64,000 nt of DNA from JAXMCK01 sp046349395. GTDB lineage: Bacteria > Pseudomonadota > Alphaproteobacteria > Geminicoccales > Geminicoccaceae. Under the pieces are notes generated by a model. That model searched no databases and had not been told where the DNA came from. It worked only from the letters and a program-made list of their open reading frames with translations. Shown piece after piece: positions 59,049 through 64,000 of this stretch. Made by a program: the position numbers and the translations under genes. The stretch is from assembly GCA_046349395.1 (NCBI GenBank), contig JAXMCK010000011.1, forward strand, positions 82,444 through 146,443, written 5' to 3'. Every line of letters begins with the position of its first letter. Positions within the stretch are counted from its first letter, which is position 1.

Positions 59049-59927
59049 TCAGGATCCGCGCTGGATGCGGAAGTAGCCCGGAACGCCGCCTCCGTTTGCC
59101 GCTGTCCGCAGCGGGAAGAACCGGACCGGCGCGCGGTCGCCGGGTACCTGCGGCGACGGCGCAGCACGCGTCGGCACCATCTCGTGAACACCGGGCAGCA
59201 GGCCGGGCGTGGCACGGGACGGCTGGACGGAGGCGCGCTTTGGTCCGCCCGTGCCTTCGAACACGCCGATCGAAGCAGGAGGCCGGCTGGCACCTTCCTC
59301 GGCTTTGCCTACCCTGGTCCATGACCAGAGACGCCGATCGGATTTGACGGATTCGTCGGAGCCCGATTGCTCCAGCCCGTCGAGACGTGCGTACACGCGC
59401 TCCCGGTAGTTGCGCCCGCGATCGAGGTCGGCGGAATGGTAGCGGCCGACGGCTTCGGGCCAGGAGCCCGTAGCGTCGCGGAGATCGCCCAGAAACTTGG
59501 CGCCGTAGGCCACGTTGCGGACCGGGTCGAAAGCCGCATCCAGATCGGGAAAGGCCTCCGGATGGTGGTGGAGATTGATCTGCATGCAGCCGACATCGAT
59601 GTTGGTCCGGCCCATGCTGCGCAGTTCCTCGACCCAGCGGATCGCCTCCTCCTTGGTGTCGAAGTGGCGCCCGTCGCCGCCATTGTTGACGGTCCAGGGC
59701 CAGGGCAAAGTCTGCTTCTCGTCCCGGTCCCAGCGTCCGGATTCGTTCACGGCGACGGCGAGGAGAAGGCCCGACGGGATGGCGGCACGGCGCTCGGCCG
59801 CGCGTACGGCGTCGAGACAGCTCCGCGCAGGCTGGCTGGCCTCGGCGATCGACGGCTGCAGGGTCAGCGCCAGAGCAAAGAGGGCCAACAGCGACAGGCG
59901 AAGGGGAAGCGGGCCGGGCGTCGTCAT
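59049..59927 (-). CDS. Lytic transglycosylase (SLT domain), periplasmic
   Basis: Cleaves peptidoglycan to 1,6-anhydro products. From ATG 59927 the product is 292 residues: a signal peptide (PLRLSLLALFALALTLQ, cleavage near AEASQ), then the SLT domain with the catalytic Glu in LLLAVAVNESGRWD (about residue 60), GCMQINLHHHPEAF and a VGRYHSADLDRGRNYRERVY ending. The C-terminal 110 residues are Pro/Ser rich and probably disordered. A TTG 33 bases upstream has no ribosome site. Similar proteins serve type IV secretion or flagellar assembly, but no such genes are here. Confidence 0.85.
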   Translation of the reverse strand: MTTPGPLPLRLSLLALFALALTLQPSIAEASQPARSCLDAVRAAERRAAIPSGLLLAVAVNESGRWDRDEKQTLPWPWTVNNGGDGRHFDTKEEAIRWVEELRSMGRTNIDVGCMQINLHHHPEAFPDLDAAFDPVRNVAYGAKFLGDLRDATGSWPEAVGRYHSADLDRGRNYRERVYARLDGLEQSGSDESVKSDRRLWSWTRVGKAEEGASRPPASIGVFEGTGGPKRASVQPSRATPGLLPGVHEMVPTRAAPSPQVPGDRAPVRFFPLRTAANGGGVPGYFRIQRGS

Positions 59928-59962
59928 GCCGCCGATAGTGCCGCCGGCGGCTTGCATCAAGG

Positions 59963-60898
59963 TTAACGTCCGGCGAGGGAACTCCTCAGTTCTCCGCCGT
60001 CAGCGGCGTCGAAGCCGAGCCCGGCCGCCCGGTCCAATACGATCGCGACCACCCTCGCAAGAAGATCGGCGATGGCCGTCGCCCCGGCGGTCACGCGGTG
60101 CGAGGTCTCGTCCATGAAGAGGCCGCGGCGCAGCTCGATCTGGAGGGCATGCCGGTTCTGATCCGAGCGGCCGTGCCGCTCGGTGATGTAGCCGCCGGCA
60201 TAGGGACGGTTGCGGGCGACCTTCAGGCCCGCGTCGACTAGCACCAGCTCGACCGCGTCGACCAGGGAGGCATCGCAGGCCCGCCCGTAGCGGTCACCCA
60301 GCGAGACGTCGATTCCGGTCTCCGGGCCTGCAAGACCGGCTGTCGGCATCGAGTGGACGTCGAGCAGCACGGCGACGCCGAAGGTGCCACGCCGCTCGTC
60401 GAGCAGCCGATCGAGCTCGGCGTGATAGGGGAGGTGAACGTGGCGCAGCCGCAGCTCCAGATCGTCCCCGCGCAGGGCGCCGCGATAGATCGGCTGGCCC
60501 CCCAGTCGGGTGGGCACCACGCCGAGACCTGCCCGCGCCCGCAGCGTCGCACGCAACCCGTTCCCCCGCTCGACGACCGGCAGGGCTTCGGGATCCAGCT
60601 CGGTCGCGTCCCGGTTCAGGTCGACGACGGCCCGTGCATAGCGTGCCGCCACCAGCACGGCGCCGACCCGGCACGCCGGCAGCAGAAGTTCGTCGAGGGG
60701 GCCGTCCTCGAACGCCCGGAGTACGTGAGCCCCCACGCGAAGCTGGTCCAGGAGGCCTGCGGGATAATGACGGCCGCTGTGCGGTGACGAGAGGACAACC
60801 GGGGTCGGACCACGGCCCGTGGCGACGATGCTGTAGGGGGCGCTGGTCAGGCCGTGCATGCTCGGTTCCAGGTAACACACCGCTCCGACACCGAACAT
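59963..60898 (-). CDS. N-formylglutamate amidohydrolase-like protein
   Basis: Zinc amidohydrolase of the HutG/N-formylglutamate family, about 311 residues. Motifs: VVLSSPHSGRHYPAG near the N terminus with a zinc His, AVVDLNRDATELDPE, LLDVHSMP, and NRPYAGGYITERHGR. Function is release of formate and glutamate in histidine breakdown, though isolated copies can act on other N-acyl groups; no other hut gene is present. ATG 60898 is chosen because AGAGGGG precedes it; ATG 60859 is possible and a longer frame has no support. Divergent from clpB. Confidence 0.85.
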   Translation of the reverse strand: MFGVGAVCYLEPSMHGLTSAPYSIVATGRGPTPVVLSSPHSGRHYPAGLLDQLRVGAHVLRAFEDGPLDELLLPACRVGAVLVAARYARAVVDLNRDATELDPEALPVVERGNGLRATLRARAGLGVVPTRLGGQPIYRGALRGDDLELRLRHVHLPYHAELDRLLDERRGTFGVAVLLDVHSMPTAGLAGPETGIDVSLGDRYGRACDASLVDAVELVLVDAGLKVARNRPYAGGYITERHGRSDQNRHALQIELRRGLFMDETSHRVTAGATAIADLLARVVAIVLDRAAGLGFDAADGGELRSSLAGR

Positions 60899-60947
60899 GG
60901 CCCCTCTCGCGACGAGGCTGACTGCGTCGCATCGGATCGACGACGTC

Positions 60948-60976
60948 CTTGCGGGCCGGCGAGGGCGTGGCCACAT
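60948..60976 (+). promoter_or_regulatory. Possible sigma-32-type promoter of clpB
   Basis: CTTGCG (60948-60953) and CCACAT (60971-60976) with a 17-base spacer resemble the alphaproteobacterial heat-shock consensus CTTG-17-CCCCAT. The position, about 80 bases before clpB, fits a heat-shock gene. Matches are partial, so this is tentative. Confidence 0.35.
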
Positions 60977-61056
60977 CAACTCGCGAGACGGGATGCCGAG
61001 CATCGGGTCCCGGATAGTGGTCGCCCGCCCGCACGGGGGGCGAGGGAGAGACAAAG

Positions 61057-63648
61057 ATGGACTTCGAGAAGTACTCGGATCGCGCCAAGGGCTTCGTCAG
61101 CTCGGCGCAACAACTGGCCTTGCGGGAGGGGCATCAGCGCTTCCTTCCGGAGCATCTCCTGAAGGTGCTGCTGGACGATCCTGAAGGCATGGCGGCCAAC
61201 CTGATTCAGGCGGCCGGCGGCAACGCCAAGGGTGCGCATGCCGCGGTCGAGCGGCTCCTGAAGAAGCAGCCGAAGGTCGAAGGCTCGGGTGCGGGCCAGA
61301 TCTACATCGCACCGGAGACCGCCCGGCTCTTCGAGCAGGCGCAGCAGGCCGCCAAGAAGGCCGGCGACAGTTTCGTCACGGTCGAACAGCTGCTGCTGGC
61401 GATCGCGATTGCCGAGAGCGACGCCTCCAAGGTTCTGAAGGAGGCCGGCGTCACCCCGCAGACGCTCAACGCCGCCATCGAGGCGATGCGCAAAGGCCGC
61501 ACCGCACAGTCGGCCTCGGCCGAGGAGGGCTATGACGCTCTCAAGAAGTACACGCGCGACCTGACGGCGCTGGCGCGCGAGGGCAAGCTCGACCCGGTCA
61601 TCGGCCGCGACGAGGAAGTCCGTCGCGTCATTCAGGTCCTCTCGCGGCGGACGAAGAACAATCCGGTTCTCATCGGCGAGCCTGGCGTCGGCAAGACGGC
61701 GATCGCCGAAGGCCTGGCGCAGCGCATCGTGAACGGCGACGTGCCGGAGTCCCTGCGCGACCGCCGTTTGCTGTCGCTGGATCTGGGTGGGCTCGTCGCC
61801 GGTGCGAAGTATCGCGGCGAGTTCGAGGAGCGCCTCAAGGCCCTGCTGCAGGAGATGGCTCACAGCGAAGGCGACATCATCCTGTTCATCGACGAGCTGC
61901 ATACGCTCGTGGGTGCGGGCAAGGCCGACGGGGCGATGGACGCGTCCAACATGCTGAAGCCCGCTTTGGCGCGGGGCGAGCTGCACTGCGTCGGTGCGAC
62001 GACGCTCGACGAGTACCGCAAGTACATCGAGAAGGACGCCGCCCTGGCCCGGCGCTTCCAGCCCGTCTTCGTCTCGCAGCCGACCGTCGAGGACACGATC
62101 TCGATCCTGCGCGGCCTCAAGGAGAAGTACGAGCTGCACCACGGTGTGCGCATCGCCGACGGTGCCGTCGTGTCGGCCGCCGTCCTGTCCAACCGCTACA
62201 TCACGGACCGCTTCCTGCCGGACAAGGCGATCGACCTCGTCGACGAGGCCTCGGCCCGCAAGCGCATGACGATCGACAGCAAGCCCGAGGATCTGGACGA
62301 GCTGGACCGACGCATCGTGCAGCTGAAGATCGAGGAATCCGCACTCGCCAAGGAGACGGACACGGCCTCGAAGGACCGGCTCGTCAAGCTGAAGAAGGAG
62401 CTGAGCGAGCTCGAGGAGCGCTCGGCGGCGAAGACGGCCGCCTGGCAGGCCGAGAAGAACAAGGTCGCGAGCGTCGCGAAGCTGCGCGAACAGCTGGACA
62501 ATCTCAAGAACGAGCTGGCGCGGGCGCAGCGCGGCGGCGATTTCGAGAAGGCCGGCAAGATCGCCTATGGCGAGATGCCCCAGGTCCAGAAGGCTCTCGA
62601 GGCCGCCGAGGAATCCTCGCAGCAGCCCATGGTGCGCGAGGAGGTGACCGACCAGGACATCGCCCAGGTCGTGTCGCGCTGGACGGGCATTCCGGTCGAC
62701 CGGATGCTTGAAGGCGAGCGCGAGAAGCTGCTGCAGATGGAGAACAGCCTGCGCTCGCGGGTCGTCGGCCAGGACGATGCGCTGAAATCCGTTGCCAATG
62801 CGGTGCGTCGGGCCCGGGCCGGGTTGCAGGATCCGCACCGGCCGATCGGCAGCTTCCTGTTCCTGGGGCCGACGGGTGTCGGCAAGACCGAGCTCTGCAA
62901 GGCCCTGGCCGGGTTCCTGTTCGACGACGATCAGGCGATGGTCCGGATCGACATGTCGGAGTTCATGGAGAAGCACGCCGTCTCGCGGCTGATCGGGGCA
63001 CCTCCGGGCTATGTCGGCTACGAGGAGGGTGGCGTGCTGACCGAGGCGGTCCGGCGTCGGCCCTACCAGGTGCTGCTGTTCGACGAGGTCGAAAAGGCGC
63101 ACCCCGACGTCTTCAACGTCCTGCTCCAGGTGCTCGACGACGGGCGGCTGACGGACGGGCAGGGGCGGACGGTCGACTTCCGCAACACGATCATCGTCCT
63201 GACCTCGAATCTGGGCTCGGAGTATCTGGCGGCACTGCCCGACGGTGCGTCGGCGAGCGAGGCGCGGGAGCAGGTGATGGCCGTGGTGCGGGCATCCTTC
63301 CGGCCGGAGTTCCTCAACCGGCTCGACGAGGTGATCCTGTTCAACCGGCTGAACCGGAAGGACATGAAGGGCATCGTCGAGATCCAGCTGAAGCGGCTGG
63401 AGGCTCTGCTCCGCGACCGGAACATCGGCCTCGACCTAACCGATGGTGCGAAGACCTGGCTCGCCAACACGGGCTACGACCCCGTCTACGGGGCACGGCC
63501 GCTGAAGCGGGTCATCCAGAAGGAGCTGCAGGATCCGCTCGCACTCAGCATCCTGGAGGGCCGGGTGAAGGACGGCGACACCGTGACCGTCGATGTCCGC
63601 GACGGCCAACTCACCATCGACGGAGCGGTGGTGAGGCTGGCGGCCTGA
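61057..63648 (+). CDS. clpB: Disaggregase chaperone ClpB
   Basis: Hexameric AAA+ unfoldase that dissolves protein aggregates with DnaK. The 863-residue protein has the N domain (about 1-145), NBD1 with GEPGVGKTAIAEG and ILFIDELHTLVGAG, the coiled-coil M domain (about 400-530) that separates ClpB from ClpA, and NBD2 with GPTGVGKTELCKA and the pore motif GAPPGYVGYEEGG. The C-terminal small domain ends in VRLAA. The start follows a GAGGGAGAG ribosome site. Full length, no anomaly. No other clp or dnaK gene lies nearby. Confidence 0.97.
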   Translation: MDFEKYSDRAKGFVSSAQQLALREGHQRFLPEHLLKVLLDDPEGMAANLIQAAGGNAKGAHAAVERLLKKQPKVEGSGAGQIYIAPETARLFEQAQQAAKKAGDSFVTVEQLLLAIAIAESDASKVLKEAGVTPQTLNAAIEAMRKGRTAQSASAEEGYDALKKYTRDLTALAREGKLDPVIGRDEEVRRVIQVLSRRTKNNPVLIGEPGVGKTAIAEGLAQRIVNGDVPESLRDRRLLSLDLGGLVAGAKYRGEFEERLKALLQEMAHSEGDIILFIDELHTLVGAGKADGAMDASNMLKPALARGELHCVGATTLDEYRKYIEKDAALARRFQPVFVSQPTVEDTISILRGLKEKYELHHGVRIADGAVVSAAVLSNRYITDRFLPDKAIDLVDEASARKRMTIDSKPEDLDELDRRIVQLKIEESALAKETDTASKDRLVKLKKELSELEERSAAKTAAWQAEKNKVASVAKLREQLDNLKNELARAQRGGDFEKAGKIAYGEMPQVQKALEAAEESSQQPMVREEVTDQDIAQVVSRWTGIPVDRMLEGEREKLLQMENSLRSRVVGQDDALKSVANAVRRARAGLQDPHRPIGSFLFLGPTGVGKTELCKALAGFLFDDDQAMVRIDMSEFMEKHAVSRLIGAPPGYVGYEEGGVLTEAVRRRPYQVLLFDEVEKAHPDVFNVLLQVLDDGRLTDGQGRTVDFRNTIIVLTSNLGSEYLAALPDGASASEAREQVMAVVRASFRPEFLNRLDEVILFNRLNRKDMKGIVEIQLKRLEALLRDRNIGLDLTDGAKTWLANTGYDPVYGARPLKRVIQKELQDPLALSILEGRVKDGDTVTVDVRDGQLTIDGAVVRLAA

Positions 63649-63657
63649 TCTCCCACC

Positions 63658-63703
63658 GGGGACCGCCGTCGGGCGGTCCCCGGCCGCAGGCCTCCAAGAG
63701 GCC
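63658..63703 (+). terminator. Two tandem hairpins after clpB
   Basis: The first is a perfect 10-bp stem, GGGGACCGCC / GGCGGTCCCC, with loop GTCG (63658-63681). The second is GGCCTC / GAGGCC with loop CAA (63689-63703). Neither is followed by a T run, so this may be a Rho-assisted or structural terminator. Confidence 0.6.
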
Positions 63704-63916
63704 GCGGCACGCGCCGGCGAAGAGGGGGTTTCGGACCCGCCTTTCTCATACGAAGTCTCATCGCCGGGGCCTCTTTCACTCCCCCGGCTTGCCGTTCCAT
63801 CTACGGTCTCCTGCGGAAAGCACGGCGAGTTCGGGACCGCGAAAGTGGCTCCGAGCCGCCTTGTATCGTCGTCACGAGGCGGTCATCGGCCCGTCGAAAA
63901 AACGCAAAAATGGGGG

Positions 63917-63945
63917 TTGCGCGGTCCGAAGTCGGTGGCTATATC
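63917..63945 (+). promoter_or_regulatory. Strong-looking promoter pointing out of the window
   Basis: TTGCGC (63917-63922) and TATATC (63940-63945) with a 17-base spacer, preceded by an A-rich stretch (AAAAAACGCAAAAA) that could act as an UP element. A perfect 7-bp hairpin, CAGGGAC / GTCCCTG (63979-63996), follows. The pattern resembles stable-RNA promoters of alphaproteobacteria, so a tRNA, rRNA or other abundant RNA may start just beyond the end. Confidence 0.55.
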
Positions 63946-64000
63946 ACCCCTGTCACCGCGGAACGGTGGTTTCGCGGACAGGGACGGTCGTCCCTGATGT

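Larger units (their letters stand above)
63649..64000. other. Intergenic region after clpB
   Basis: No gene is seen in these 352 bases. They hold two adjacent hairpins right after clpB, about 210 bases without visible structure, then a promoter-like sequence and a hairpin pointing out of the window. Both ORFs that cross it on the minus strand look like chance open frames. Confidence 0.6.

Noticed and set aside
59963..61054. A longer N-formylglutamate amidohydrolase starting at 61054
   Set aside because: The extra 52 residues are Arg/Pro rich, lie in the presumed clpB promoter region and have no ribosome site; ATG 60898 has one.

Overview
The window is one stretch of a GC-rich bacterial chromosome. 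Gene order and protein style point to an alphaproteobacterium, probably of the Rhodospirillales or a neighbouring order. The main evidence is the run (rpsB)-tsf-pyrH-frr-uppS-cdsA-dxr-rseP-bamA-skp-fabZ, gltA/gltX/comEC, an ArsR-methyltransferase fusion ahead of metF-metH, a single-chain cobalamin MetH, a symporter-fused sensor kinase, and promoters of the TTGNNN-17-TATNNN type. The genus cannot be fixed from the sequence alone.

Layout. 1-9.7 kb: translation, isoprenoid/phospholipid and outer-membrane assembly genes, all on +, many with overlapping start and stop codons. Unusually, lpxD and lpxA/lpxI/lpxB are absent from around fabZ. 9.7-12.5 kb: gltA and gltX on -. 12.5-21.5 kb: comEC, an exopolysaccharide co-polymerase/tyrosine autokinase, cysS, a citramalate synthase, trmJ and an LprI-like lipoprotein on +. 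21.4-24.7 kb: a minus-strand operon for a tryptophan tryptophylquinone (TTQ) amine dehydrogenase (heavy chain, MauE, MauD, light chain, cytochrome c), closer to aromatic amine dehydrogenase than to methylamine dehydrogenase. 24.8-27.2 kb: two convergent glycoside hydrolases (GH15-like and PF10091/GH144-like). 27.35 kb: tRNA-Ser(GGA). 27.5-31.6 kb: a minus-strand operon of two paralogous periplasmic binding proteins and a membrane GGDEF-EAL protein. 31.7-33.4 kb: ettA.

33.6-36.9 kb: a CheY-like regulator, a small two-helix membrane protein and a sodium:solute symporter-type histidine kinase. 36.9-38.3 kb: mlaA-mlaC on -. 38.4-43.9 kb: the methionine-cycle operon (ArsR-SAM methyltransferase, metF, metH) behind a promoter that carries a dyad. 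44.2-45.4 kb: an IS5-like insertion sequence whose ends can be placed by imperfect 18-bp inverted repeats and a 5-bp direct repeat. 45.4-51.6 kb: a glycosyltransferase-like protein, a SnoaL/DUF4440-like secreted protein, an SDR, a FOXRED1/DAO-type oxidoreductase and a glycerate 2-kinase/GlcF pair. 51.8-58.3 kb: a DUF3141 PhaC-like hydrolase, two tandem small paralogues of unknown family, a MaoC-phosphotransacetylase fusion, acetate kinase and a TerB-like protein. 58.3-63.6 kb: a methyltransferase, a lytic transglycosylase, an N-formylglutamate amidohydrolase and clpB. The last 350 bases hold hairpins and a strong-looking promoter pointing out of the window.

The genes mostly describe a free-living heterotroph with an outer membrane (BamA, Skp, Mla), periplasmic amine oxidation, and c-di-GMP and two-component sensing. 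The most notable observations are the missing lipid A genes at their usual site, the aau-type amine dehydrogenase operon, the binding-protein/GGDEF-EAL operon, and the tandem DHGRAIN-motif small proteins. No CRISPR array, prophage, rRNA gene or plasmid function is visible. All family assignments come from recognising motifs by eye; no database search was run.
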